A stretch of 37,957 bases of DNA from Bryobacterales bacterium. GTDB lineage: Bacteria; Acidobacteriota; Terriglobia; Bryobacterales; Bryobacteraceae. Positions 24,179 through 31,808 of the stretch are shown here, in pieces (positions within the stretch are counted from its first letter, which is position 1; each line of letters opens with the position of its first letter). The notes beneath the pieces are model-generated. The model worked only from the letters and a program-made list of their open reading frames with translations. It did not search any database and was not told the origin of the DNA. Position numbers and translations under genes: made by a program. Location: positions 1 through 37,957 of the forward strand of contig JANXXL010000313.1 in the NCBI GenBank assembly GCA_025350625.1. The letters run 5' to 3'.

Positions 24179-26074
24179 TTACAAGGATTGGGTCACCCGG
24201 GCCAAAAGCAGAGTCATATCGTCAGCAAGTTCCCCGTCGCCGGACCACTCTTGGACGCTCTTCCAGATCGCGTCCAAAATCTGGTCTTCACTCTGGTGCG
24301 CGTGGCGGCAAACCAGTTCGGCCAGCCGGTCCTCCCCAAACATTTCGCCATAGGCGTTTTCGGGTTCGCTGATGCCATCGGTGAAGAACACCAGCAGGTC
24401 CCTAGGATGCAGCACCAACTGGCTCTCGGTATATTTGGCCATGGGAAACGCGCCCACCACCATGCCATTCACATCCAGCCGTTCCGCCGATCCCTGGCGC
24501 ACCAGTAGAGGGGGCAGATGACCGGCGTTGGTGTATGTAAACATCCCGCTGGCCTCGTCGAACACGCCGGCGCAAAAGGTGGCGAACTTTTCGGGTGCTG
24601 TCGACGCGTGCAATTGCTGGTTGACGCGTCCGACCATTTGCGAAGTCGAGACCACGGCATCCGCCAGTTGCGTGCGCAGCGAACTTTGGAGCGATGCCAT
24701 CAGGAGCGCCGCCGAAATGCCTTTCCCAGCCACATCCCCGATCGCCAATAATACGCGGCCGCCGGGGAGCGACTGGTAATCGAAGTAGTCGCCCGAGACT
24801 ACCCGCGCGGGATGGCACACCCCGGTCACCCGCAGGTGAGTTGTCGTCAATGCGACGTGCGGGTAGAGGCGATTCTGCACTTCGCTCGCGATGTCCATCT
24901 CGGATTGCAGGCGCTCTTTCTCCTTGGACACCGTCAGCAGGTGCTCGATGCTTTCGGTCATGCGGTTAAACGAATGGCTGAGCTCGGCCAGTTGATCGCG
25001 CCCCTGCACTTTGATGCGGTGCGAAAAATCGCCTTCGATAGCTTTCTGCGTGCCTTGATACAAGCGGTGAACCGCGCCGGTCATGGAGCGCGTGAGGCGC
25101 ACCCCAATCACCAGTGCCACCAGTTCCACGATCACGAATAGACTCGCCAGCAATCCCAAGATCACCAGTAAAACGGCTTGCACCTGGTCGGCGTCGGGAT
25201 CGTACATGGCCGCGACCAGCGCCGTAGGCCGCGTACGCACCGCCACGATCAGAGGCGTCGATCGCTGGCCTGGATGTTCCCAATCCGACGCCGGTATGGC
25301 GGCGAACCAGCGCACTTCCGGATCGAGTAGATCGAACGGCGCCGAAGCGCGGCTGGCGGGAACCGATCCGGGAGGCGCTTGTGAAAGAAACTGTCCCCCG
25401 GTTAGCGTCCCAAAGCCGATCTGCCCGATGTTGGGAGCTAATCCGCTCAGATACTCGGGCGTCAAAGGCGTAGTTACGGTGACGTCGCCGGAAGCGATCT
25501 TGTGGTGGCTCCATATATAAAATTGACCTTGCCGTTGGACCACTCCGCTGGCATTAGCCCAAGCTTCCCCCGGCGCGGGCAGTTCTGCCTCCTGTGGATA
25601 CCGCGATTCTTTGCCCGCTTCCCGCAGAAGGACGGCGATTCCCGGATAGCGGTCGCGGCTTACGCTATCGATTTTGCGTGCGGCCGCCGGCTCCATCGCC
25701 ATGCTCTCGCCCAGCAACTGGAGCCCGTCAATGCGGCGATCGAGCTCGCTGGTTACCAGGTAGACTGCCAACTGGCTCGCGGCAGCGCGGATTCCTACAA
25801 TCGCGAGTGTGCCGATCAATAGAATCGGGACTACCGCCATGAAGAGGTAGGCGGCCAACAATCGGTTGCGCAGCCGCCAGATGCTCCGGCGATAGGCGAC
25901 GCGCGCCAGCCGCAACGCCAGCAAAATGCCGGCCAGGAACACGGCGAAACGCAAGCGCCCCATTCCGCGGTTCAGCCCCAACTGGCCGGCGACAAGCTGC
26001 ACCGCCAGCAACAGCAGGAAAAGCAGGCCCACCCACCCTATGGCTCGATAGAACGTGCGCAGGCGGGAAAGCAT
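24179..26074 (-). CDS. Membrane-bound SpoIIE/RsbU-type serine phosphatase with HAMP domain
   Basis: This is a 631-residue protein. There are three N-terminal hydrophobic segments (about 12-33, 41-60, 72-98), then an extracytoplasmic sensor region (about 100-295), a fourth helix (about 298-325), a HAMP domain (about 325-380) and a coiled linker 'KEKERLQSEMDIASEVQ'. The phosphatase domain spans 400-631. Metal-binding residues are intact: 'SGDYFD' (427-432), 'IGDVAGKG' (445-452), 'FTDGISE' (564-570) and 'ADDMTLLLAR' (617-626). Such enzymes dephosphorylate anti-sigma-factor antagonists of the SpoIIAA/RsbV type in partner-switching pathways. No antagonist or anti-sigma gene is in the window, so the partner is elsewhere. 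It lies 7 bases after the LOG-family gene. Confidence 0.93.
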   Translation of the reverse strand: MLSRLRTFYRAIGWVGLLFLLLLAVQLVAGQLGLNRGMGRLRFAVFLAGILLALRLARVAYRRSIWRLRNRLLAAYLFMAVVPILLIGTLAIVGIRAAASQLAVYLVTSELDRRIDGLQLLGESMAMEPAAARKIDSVSRDRYPGIAVLLREAGKESRYPQEAELPAPGEAWANASGVVQRQGQFYIWSHHKIASGDVTVTTPLTPEYLSGLAPNIGQIGFGTLTGGQFLSQAPPGSVPASRASAPFDLLDPEVRWFAAIPASDWEHPGQRSTPLIVAVRTRPTALVAAMYDPDADQVQAVLLVILGLLASLFVIVELVALVIGVRLTRSMTGAVHRLYQGTQKAIEGDFSHRIKVQGRDQLAELSHSFNRMTESIEHLLTVSKEKERLQSEMDIASEVQNRLYPHVALTTTHLRVTGVCHPARVVSGDYFDYQSLPGGRVLLAIGDVAGKGISAALLMASLQSSLRTQLADAVVSTSQMVGRVNQQLHASTAPEKFATFCAGVFDEASGMFTYTNAGHLPPLLVRQGSAERLDVNGMVVGAFPMAKYTESQLVLHPRDLLVFFTDGISEPENAYGEMFGEDRLAELVCRHAHQSEDQILDAIWKSVQEWSGDGELADDMTLLLARVTQSL

Positions 26075-26081
26075 CGAAGCT

Positions 26082-26864
26082 CTATACCTGCGATTTCGCG
26101 ATGCCGGGCACTTCCTGCTCGTCCTGGAGATAATATTTGGTCAGTCCCGTCTCCAGAATTTTATACGCAGTATCCACATCATCGGCAAATTCAAACAGGT
26201 TGACGTCATCGGGCGCGATCATTCCATGGCGCACGAGGGCGTCGAAATTGATCACTTCTTTCCAGAAGGACGTTCCATATAGGACTACCACCATCCGCTT
26301 CATGAGCTTCTGAGTCTGCATCAGTGTCAGAATTTCGGTCAACTCGTCTAACGTTCCAAACCCGCCTGGAAAAACCACCAGGGCTTTTGCCAGGTAGGCA
26401 AACCAGAATTTACGCATGAAGAAGTAATGGAATTCGAAGTTGAGCTCTGGCGTGACGAACGGGTTCGGCCGTTGCTCAAAGGGAAGACCAATGTTGAGTC
26501 CCACCGTCTTGCCTCCGGCGTCGCTAGCGCCGCGATTGGCCGCTTCCATAATCCCCGGTCCGCCTCCGCTGCAAACCACGAATCGGCGGTCGGAATCCGG
26601 AAGAGCGTCGGACCAGGCGGTCAGGCGGCGGGCGAGCTCGCGCGCTTCATTGTAATAGCGCCCTAGCGGGCCCATTTCCATGAGCCGCGCAGAGCCGAAG
26701 AACACCACGGTGTCGTGAATCCGCTCCCGGCGGAAATGGGAAAGAGGATACAGATATTCGCTGAGGATGCGCAGCGAACGCCCTTCCGGCCCATCCAGAA
26801 ACTGGTCGTTGCGGTAGGCCAGGGGCAGGTGCTCGTGCCCTTCATACTGTACGTGTTTAGTCAT
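26082..26864 (-). CDS. LOG-family protein (TIGR00730-type nucleoside 5'-monophosphate phosphoribohydrolase)
   Basis: This is a 260-residue Rossmann-like protein. I chose the start at 26864 because it falls one base after the lpxD stop; an ATG at 26888 would run into lpxD. Two family motifs are present: 'GGGPGIMEAANRGA' (about 100-113) and 'PGGFGTLDELTE' (about 166-177), which bind the nucleotide phosphate and carry the catalytic Arg/Glu in LOG proteins. The family was long annotated as lysine decarboxylase; characterised members cleave cytokinin or purine nucleoside monophosphates. The physiological substrate here is unknown. It lies between lpxD and the SpoIIE phosphatase. Confidence 0.88.
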   Translation of the reverse strand: MTKHVQYEGHEHLPLAYRNDQFLDGPEGRSLRILSEYLYPLSHFRRERIHDTVVFFGSARLMEMGPLGRYYNEARELARRLTAWSDALPDSDRRFVVCSGGGPGIMEAANRGASDAGGKTVGLNIGLPFEQRPNPFVTPELNFEFHYFFMRKFWFAYLAKALVVFPGGFGTLDELTEILTLMQTQKLMKRMVVVLYGTSFWKEVINFDALVRHGMIAPDDVNLFEFADDVDTAYKILETGLTKYYLQDEQEVPGIAKSQV

Positions 26865-26865
26865 T

Positions 26866-27894
26866 TTATTGGTTCGCGGCGTCTTCAAAAGAGCGCAGGC
26901 GACGCTCCAATTGTCGCATCGTCTTCAGAAGCTCCGGCAGCTTCTGCAATGCGGTGACCGCACGCAGCCATTCGCGGGCATCGAACGCAGGGGAGCCGCT
27001 GATCATGGACCCCGCGGCAACATCGCCGCCCACGCCGCTCTGCGCGTAGACCACGGCGTTGTCGTGAATGGTGAGGTGCCCCGAAATACCCACCTGCCCG
27101 GCCAGCAGCACGTTCTTTTCGAGGATGCTTGAACCGGCCAGTCCGGTCTGGGCGCAGATGATGTTGTCCTCGCCGATCACGCAGGCGTGCCCCACCTGCA
27201 CCAGGCTGTCGATCTTCGCGCCGCGCTTGACGCGGGTTTCGCCTACCGTAGCGCGGTCGACTGAGGTGAGCGTCTGGATCTCGACATCGTCTTCGATCAC
27301 AGTGACGCCGCTCTGCACGATTTTATGGTGGGTGCCATCGGCGCGCTTCGCGAAACCGAAGCCGTCGCCGCCAACGATGGCGCTGTTCTGCAAAGTGACT
27401 CGATTGCCGATGCGGCAGAACTCGCGCACTACCGCGTGCGAATGCGCGTAAAAATCGTCGCCGATGGCGGCGCCATCGTAGATCACAACATGCGGCTGCA
27501 GTACGGCGTTGCGGCCTATGGTCACGTTCTCCCCGATCACAGAGTAGGGGCCGATCGAGGCGTTTTCTGCAATGCGGGCCGATGGGGCGATCGACGCCGT
27601 GGGGTGAATGCCCGCGGGCGGCCGTGGCGGCCGGTAGAAAAGCTCCAGCGCGCGCGCGAAATCCAAATAGGGGTTGGCCGAGATCACTTGCGCGGGCGCA
27701 ATCCCCTCCATCGGCCGCGGCACCAGTATCGCCGCGGCGCGGGTCTGTTTGACCTTGTGCGCGTATTTTGCGTTGGCGAGAAAGGTGAGTTGATTCGCGC
27801 CCGCCTGCTCCATCCCGGACACGCCTTGGATTTCGATGCCGCCATCGCTCTCGAGTTCACACCCCAGCGCAGCGGCCAGATCGCGAAGTTTCAT
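26866..27894 (-). CDS. lpxD: UDP-3-O-(3-hydroxyacyl)glucosamine N-acyltransferase
   Basis: This is a 342-residue protein with the lipid A LpxD layout. It has an N-terminal uridine-binding domain ('MKLRDLAAALG', then 'QLTFLANAKYAHKV'), a left-handed beta helix of hexapeptide repeats (about 95-310), and a C-terminal helix ('LPELLKTMRQLERRL') that binds ACP in known enzymes. The catalytic His is H236 in 'QVGHACVIGEDN'; 'GGDGFGFA' (175-182) forms part of the acyl pocket. I chose 27894 over 27954 because the family starts at 'MKLRDL' and the longer form would overlap the hydrolase gene. It transfers a 3-hydroxyacyl chain to lipid A precursor and shows the organism makes LPS. Other lpx genes are not adjacent. 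Confidence 0.94.
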   Translation of the reverse strand: MKLRDLAAALGCELESDGGIEIQGVSGMEQAGANQLTFLANAKYAHKVKQTRAAAILVPRPMEGIAPAQVISANPYLDFARALELFYRPPRPPAGIHPTASIAPSARIAENASIGPYSVIGENVTIGRNAVLQPHVVIYDGAAIGDDFYAHSHAVVREFCRIGNRVTLQNSAIVGGDGFGFAKRADGTHHKIVQSGVTVIEDDVEIQTLTSVDRATVGETRVKRGAKIDSLVQVGHACVIGEDNIICAQTGLAGSSILEKNVLLAGQVGISGHLTIHDNAVVYAQSGVGGDVAAGSMISGSPAFDAREWLRAVTALQKLPELLKTMRQLERRLRSFEDAANQ

Positions 27895-27898
27895 TCTT

Positions 27899-28909
27899 CT
27901 AGGGTACGGCGGCGATTGCTTCGGAGTGGAGGTATCGGCGCAACCCTTCGCCATCCATCTTGCGCAGGCCGTCGGGCTGCTGCTTCAAATAACTGTCGAA
28001 GAAGGCCACGCTGTAGTTTACGATCAGCCTGGGGTTGGCCCGTTTCTGAAGGCAATCCTCGATCCGGGTATGCCCAAAGCAGACGGCGTTGGTCCATTCG
28101 AAGTGGTTGCCTCCGCGAAGTTCCACGTAATATTTCGGCTCTGAGGATTGAGCGAACGCGCCATTCGGACCGCGCAGGGACGGTGTGATCCCTAAGTCGA
28201 AGGGGGCGCTTTGAAACATCACCGGCACGTGGATGCTCCCGAGGCGGTCCTTCAGAAGCAGAGGTTTCACATAAGGCGCTAAAGCGAGTACCGCCGCAAT
28301 GCGGGGGTCCTTCCAGGAGTCCCACGCGCCCGCCAGTCCCAGCACCGAATAGCCGCCCAGCGAATGTCCCATGGCTCCGATGCGTGCAGGATCAATCGCA
28401 CCGCGAAAATCGTCGCTCGCGAGCATCCAATCGAGCGTCTTCTCCAGATCCGCGTGACGGTCGCGATAGGTGGAGTCCCGCCAATGACCCGCTGTAGAGA
28501 AGGGAATTTGGGGGAGATGGAGCCGCGGTAGTCTTGGGCCATCCACGCTGCAGGAGGCGTCACGATGATCGGGAGCGGCGACCAGGTAGCCGGCTCGCGC
28601 CAATTCTTCGGTCAAAAAAATGGATTGCGTGCCGCAGCCGCCCCAGCCGTGCGAAAACACAATTAGCGGATATTGTTGGCGTCGCGCCGCAGCAGCGTTG
28701 AGCGCCACGGAACCAGTCGCACCAAGGGAGTAAGCATGCTGCGATTCTTTGCCCGCCGCCGGATACCACACGGCCATCTTTGGTCCACCGGAGATTTGTA
28801 CAATCCGGAAGCCGACACCGATGGCGCCTGCATCCTGACCCGCCGCGCAGCATGCGGCGAACACAAGCACGAATAGAGCGGCGATGAATGGCCGCAAACG
28901 GTGGTCCAC
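27899..28909 (-). CDS. Secreted alpha/beta hydrolase, dienelactone-hydrolase or PAF-acetylhydrolase-like
   Basis: This is a 336-residue protein starting with GTG at 28909. The signal peptide is about 1-24 ('ALFVLVFAACCAAGQ'), with Cys residues that might also form a lipobox. The nucleophile elbow is 'GHSLGGYS' with Ser183; the acid is probably D238 ('SAPFDLG') and the base H269 ('RGGNHFEW'). The oxyanion region is 'FSHGWGG' (85-91). The 'YPAAGKES' and 'LIVFSHGWGG' pattern matches predicted serine hydrolases of the chlorophyllase/PAF-acetylhydrolase group. The substrate is unknown. The gene lies 4 bases ahead of lpxD in the same direction and is first of that run, divergent from the DinB-like gene by 58 bases. 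Confidence 0.85.
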   Translation of the reverse strand: MDHRLRPFIAALFVLVFAACCAAGQDAGAIGVGFRIVQISGGPKMAVWYPAAGKESQHAYSLGATGSVALNAAAARRQQYPLIVFSHGWGGCGTQSIFLTEELARAGYLVAAPDHRDASCSVDGPRLPRLHLPQIPFSTAGHWRDSTYRDRHADLEKTLDWMLASDDFRGAIDPARIGAMGHSLGGYSVLGLAGAWDSWKDPRIAAVLALAPYVKPLLLKDRLGSIHVPVMFQSAPFDLGITPSLRGPNGAFAQSSEPKYYVELRGGNHFEWTNAVCFGHTRIEDCLQKRANPRLIVNYSVAFFDSYLKQQPDGLRKMDGEGLRRYLHSEAIAAVP

Positions 28910-28967
28910 AACTAACAGATGCGTTACCCCCTAAAACCGGTTACCGCGGAGCGTGGGAAAATTGTTC

Positions 28968-29456
28968 ATGCCCGATACACTCGCACAATTCCTGGAGCAG
29001 GTTGTCGCCTTTGAATCCGTAAACCTGCGCGTTCTCTCCGACGAGGACGCTGCCATCCGGCCCGCAGGGGCCAATTCCTGGTCTCGCAAGGAGGAACTCG
29101 GCCATCTGATCGACTCCGCCGTCAACAATCATGTGCGTTTCACGCGCGCTTCGCTCGAAAACGGATTCTCCGGTCCCTCTTACGACCAGAACGGCTGGGT
29201 ACGCGCGCATGGCTACCACGAACTGCCATGGCTATCGCTACTCGACACCTGGCGAAGGCACAACGATCTGCTGGGACGGCTGGTGAAGCGGATTCCCGAA
29301 GAGCGCCTGGAGGCGCAATGCCGCATCGGCTCCGGCGCTCCGGTCACTTTGCGATTCCTCATCGAGGATTACGTCTTGCACATGCAGCACCACCTGGATC
29401 ACGTTCTGGGACGCGAAAAGATCACACAATACCCCGGCGCGGCCGCAGGTATCTAG
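28968..29456 (+). CDS. DinB-like four-helix protein (DinB_2 family)
   Basis: This is a 162-residue protein from the ATG at 28968; a GTG at 28953 is possible but less likely. Three metal-ligand His positions typical of DinB-like proteins can be seen: H46 in 'EELGHLIDSAVNNH', and H141/H145 in 'MQHHLDHVLG'. The family includes mycothiol- and bacillithiol-dependent S-transferases and damage-induced proteins. The reaction here is unknown. It is first of a four-gene run (DinB, DUF5658, DUF4864, kinase-like) with spacings of 6, -4 and 8 bases. Confidence 0.86.
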   Translation: MPDTLAQFLEQVVAFESVNLRVLSDEDAAIRPAGANSWSRKEELGHLIDSAVNNHVRFTRASLENGFSGPSYDQNGWVRAHGYHELPWLSLLDTWRRHNDLLGRLVKRIPEERLEAQCRIGSGAPVTLRFLIEDYVLHMQHHLDHVLGREKITQYPGAAAGI

Positions 29457-29462
29457 AGAACC

Positions 29463-29771
29463 ATGATTGCCGAAGCCATGAACCGCTCGGGGCGCCAGCT
29501 TATCGAGGTGTTCCTCTATCTCCAGATATTAGATATCCTGACTACCTTGATCGGATTCAGTTTGGGCAACTCAGAAGCCAGCCCGTTCGTTCGACTCATG
29601 GTGCGATGGGGGCCGCTGAACGGTTTGTTGGCGTCGAAGATTTTGGCGGTGAGCCTGGCGACGGCCTGCCTGCTGCTGCGCCGGCGAAAACTCATTCACT
29701 GGATCAACTATTGGTACGCGGCAGTGGTGGCCTGGAACCTATACACCACGCTGCGGGTGCTCAACGCGTGA
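29463..29771 (+). CDS. Small DUF5658-like membrane protein
   Basis: This is a 102-residue protein with three hydrophobic segments, at about 17-36, 53-71 and 79-97. The 'LQILDILTTLIGF...EASPFVRLMV' pattern, a D-x-x-T motif in the first helix followed by N-x-E-A-x-P, is typical of DUF5658 proteins. The role is unknown. It sits 6 bases after the DinB-like gene and its stop overlaps the GTG of the next gene (GTGA), so translation is probably coupled. A second ATG at 29478 is possible. Confidence 0.75.
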   Translation: MIAEAMNRSGRQLIEVFLYLQILDILTTLIGFSLGNSEASPFVRLMVRWGPLNGLLASKILAVSLATACLLLRRRKLIHWINYWYAAVVAWNLYTTLRVLNA

Positions 29772-30223
29772 TCGCGACCGTGGTGAGTGCCGTCTGGTGG
29801 TGGCCGTTCGCGATATTGGTACCGCAGCCACGACCCAATTCGAGTGTTGGACCAGGGGAAGTAATTCAAGTCGTGGTCCGCACGCTCGAGAACTGCAACT
29901 CGCCGAGTCCCAACGCGGGCATCTTCACTACGTACCAGTTTGCGTCTCCCGCGAATCGCGCCAACACAGGTCCTTATGGAAATTTCCTGCGCCTGGTCAA
30001 GAATCCTGCTTTTGCGCCCCTGCTAATGCGTCACGCTGTGGAATTTGGTCCGCTGTCGGTTCAAGGAGATCATGCGGAGCAGGAGGTGAGCATGCGGACC
30101 GGCGACGGACGCCGCGCGCGGTTTCATTTCGTCCTATCCCGGCAAACGAGCGAGCAAACGCAGGGACGCTGCGCGGGCTGCTGGATGGTGGATCAGGTGG
30201 ACATCTCCCGAATGTTAAACTAG
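29768..30223 (+). CDS. DUF4864-like protein, exported or membrane-anchored
   Basis: This is a 151-residue protein beginning with GTG at 29768, overlapping the previous stop. A short hydrophobic stretch (about 5-18, 'VSAVWWWPFAILV') looks like a signal or anchor. The core 'IQVVVRTLENCNSPSPNAGIF' is followed by 'TYQFASPANRANTGPYGNFLR' and 'FHFVLSRQT...GCWMVDQVDI'. It resembles DUF4864, a cystatin/SnoaL-like fold also known from plants: the 'FASP..N...G....F.R.V' motif and the final W-x-x-D-x-V. The function is unknown. Most of its length overlaps in another frame with the long upstream extension of the next gene, which is rejected. Confidence 0.7.
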   Translation: MIATVVSAVWWWPFAILVPQPRPNSSVGPGEVIQVVVRTLENCNSPSPNAGIFTTYQFASPANRANTGPYGNFLRLVKNPAFAPLLMRHAVEFGPLSVQGDHAEQEVSMRTGDGRRARFHFVLSRQTSEQTQGRCAGCWMVDQVDISRMLN

Positions 30224-30231
30224 CCGTTTCC

Positions 30232-31449
30232 ATGCCTGTTTTGGGAATCGTCGCGTTCGTGGCCGGCTTGCTGCTGGTTGTAGCCGACGCCTATGCGCGC
30301 CGCAGCAGGAACCGCGAGCGGCAAGCCTCTCTCGAACGCGAGAATCATTCTCTCGCAGCCCGGCTGGGTTCGATCGAGTCGCGATTTCCCCAGGCTTTGG
30401 TAATGATGGATGCGCGCGGGCTGATCCGCAGAGTCAACCCGGCCGCGGAGAGCCTGTTCGGATATTCCGAGTCGGAACTTTTGGGTCACAACATACTACG
30501 GCTTTTGCCCTTTGCTCCTTCCGCCCGCAATCCCGTCGCTTCGCCGGTTGCGTCCAAGGGAGACGAGGGCGCCGAGATGGAGGTCCGCTCCAAGGGCGGC
30601 TCGATGTTTAAAGTGCGCATGACGGGGACCCGCACGGAATCGGAAGGGCAGGCGGATTTCTACATGTTCTTTGAAAGGCCAGCCGCGCCAACAGTCTCTT
30701 CGCAGCCGGCCTTCGCCCAACTGGAACGCGTCATCGGCCGTATCAGCAACAAATTCGCGGAATCGCTCTCGACCATTCATGGCTACTCTGAGCTGGCCTG
30801 GCATGCCGCGCCCGCGGAAAGCCCTCTGCGCCCGCACCTCGAAGAAATCATTGCCGCCAGTGAACAAGCCTCCCACCTCGCCCGCAACCTGCTGGCCTTT
30901 AGTGGCAGCCAGTTGATCCCGTTGGAACTGGTGGATCTGAATAGGGTTGCCCAGGAGGCCGCCCATCAACTTCTCGAACCGATCCAACTCGATCTTCCAG
31001 TGGAAGCACCGCTGGCGCTGGCTAATCGCGAGTGCATGCAGCAGGTGATCCGGCTGCTGGCGGAAAGCGCCGCCGTTCGCGCGGGCGAGGAACCCGCCGT
31101 GATTTGCATCCACACCAGCCGCTCGATCCTCGAAGCCCCGCGCGCGATGTATTCCGGCGAGGCGACGGCCGGAGCTTATGGCGTAATCACCATTTCCGAT
31201 CGGGGAACGGTTCTCGAAGCCGAAACCCTGGCGCACATGTTCGAACCCATGTATCCGGATTCCAAACTGCCCGGTGTCGAGTTGTGGCCGATCTACGGGA
31301 TCATTACCAGCTTGGGCGGCCGGCTCCACGTAGAGAGCAACGACGCCAGTGGAACCGTTTTCGAAATTTGGTTGCCGGTTGCTGTCGAGCAATCGCGGAC
31401 GGAGGGTTCCGAATCCCGCAGCGCGGTCGCGAACGGGATTGATTCCTAA
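30232..31449 (+). CDS. PAS-domain histidine-kinase-like protein with degenerate catalytic residues
   Basis: This is a 405-residue protein. The N-terminal membrane helix is about 4-20, and a short coiled stretch follows. A PAS domain lies at about 45-150 ('LVMMDARGLIRRVNPAAESLFGYSESELLG' split across 56-85). The HisKA-like part (160-235) aligns with the common 'LAHDFNNLLTVI.GYSEL' kinases, but the His position is Asn173 ('ISNKF'). In the ATPase part (about 240-383) the N-box Asn is Ser279 ('LLAESAAV'). The D-x-G-x-G box is 'DRGTV' (323-327) and the G-T-G-L-G-L box is 'LPGVEL' (346-351). Autophosphorylation by the usual route looks impossible. It is probably a pseudokinase that senses and binds. 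It is last of the DinB-DUF5658-DUF4864 run, 8 bases after DUF4864. Confidence 0.85.
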   Translation: MPVLGIVAFVAGLLLVVADAYARRSRNRERQASLERENHSLAARLGSIESRFPQALVMMDARGLIRRVNPAAESLFGYSESELLGHNILRLLPFAPSARNPVASPVASKGDEGAEMEVRSKGGSMFKVRMTGTRTESEGQADFYMFFERPAAPTVSSQPAFAQLERVIGRISNKFAESLSTIHGYSELAWHAAPAESPLRPHLEEIIAASEQASHLARNLLAFSGSQLIPLELVDLNRVAQEAAHQLLEPIQLDLPVEAPLALANRECMQQVIRLLAESAAVRAGEEPAVICIHTSRSILEAPRAMYSGEATAGAYGVITISDRGTVLEAETLAHMFEPMYPDSKLPGVELWPIYGIITSLGGRLHVESNDASGTVFEIWLPVAVEQSRTEGSESRSAVANGIDS

Positions 31450-31769
31450 GATTGGCCCGGCGCGCGGTAGCCGATCTTAACGCCCAGAGATTTGTCGGCT
31501 TCTTCGACGGTCAGCAACGGTGTGATGCGTCCGCGCACCATGCCACTCGCAGCCACCGTCATCCCCAGGCCCGCTGCGGCGACATTATCGGGCAGATCCA
31601 TGATGAGCACGACATCGTCTTTGCCGAAGCAGTAGTAAAACGCATCTACTTTGCCGCCCAGTGCGGCAATTGCGGCTTCGACGGCCTTGCGCCGTCCCGA
31701 CGCGGTTTCCTTCAACAGACCGCGGACTCCTTCGAGCGTATAGCTAGCCTGGTACATGTATTTCGCCAT
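31446..31769 (-). CDS. GYD-domain protein
   Basis: This is a 107-residue soluble protein. The ATG at 31769 is preceded by a strong GAGGAGG at 31774-31780; the ATG at 31799 would leave that site unused. The pattern 'YMYQASYTLEGVRGLLKE' then 'AFYYCFGKDDVVLIMDLPD' and 'GRITPLLTVEEAD' matches the GYD family, a ferredoxin-like alpha/beta fold. In GYD proteins the second strand reads 'y...G.yD.v.i...pd'; here it is 'YCFGKDDVVLI'. The function is unknown. It lies 39 bases downstream of czcA, and its stop overlaps that of the convergent kinase-like gene by 4 bases. Confidence 0.85.
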   Translation of the reverse strand: MAKYMYQASYTLEGVRGLLKETASGRRKAVEAAIAALGGKVDAFYYCFGKDDVVLIMDLPDNVAAAGLGMTVAASGMVRGRITPLLTVEEADKSLGVKIGYRAPGQS

Positions 31770-31773
31770 GAAT

Positions 31774-31791
31774 CCTCCTCGTGCGAGGAAG
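31774..31791 (-). promoter_or_regulatory. Hairpin covering the ribosome binding site of the GYD gene
   Basis: On the coding strand CTTCCTC (31791-31785) can pair with GAGGAGG (31780-31774) across GCAC: seven pairs, one of them G-U. The 3' arm is the Shine-Dalgarno sequence, four bases before the ATG. Such a hairpin could hold back translation until opened by a passing ribosome or a ligand. It is a short element, so chance is possible. Confidence 0.4.
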
Positions 31792-31808
31792 TTTACCACA
31801 AGCCAGCG

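Noticed and set aside
29228-29767. An upstream extension of the DUF4864 gene, and a similar one (29797-30231) for the kinase-like gene
   Set aside because: Both run out of frame through well-supported upstream genes, and their composition is shadow-like. Starts at 29768 and 30232 give sensible N-terminal hydrophobic segments and tight spacing.
30496-31392. A 298-codon minus-strand frame opposite the kinase-like gene
   Set aside because: It has shadow composition (Gly/Arg/Phe-rich, no motif). The plus frame carries a PAS domain and a HATPase-like fold.
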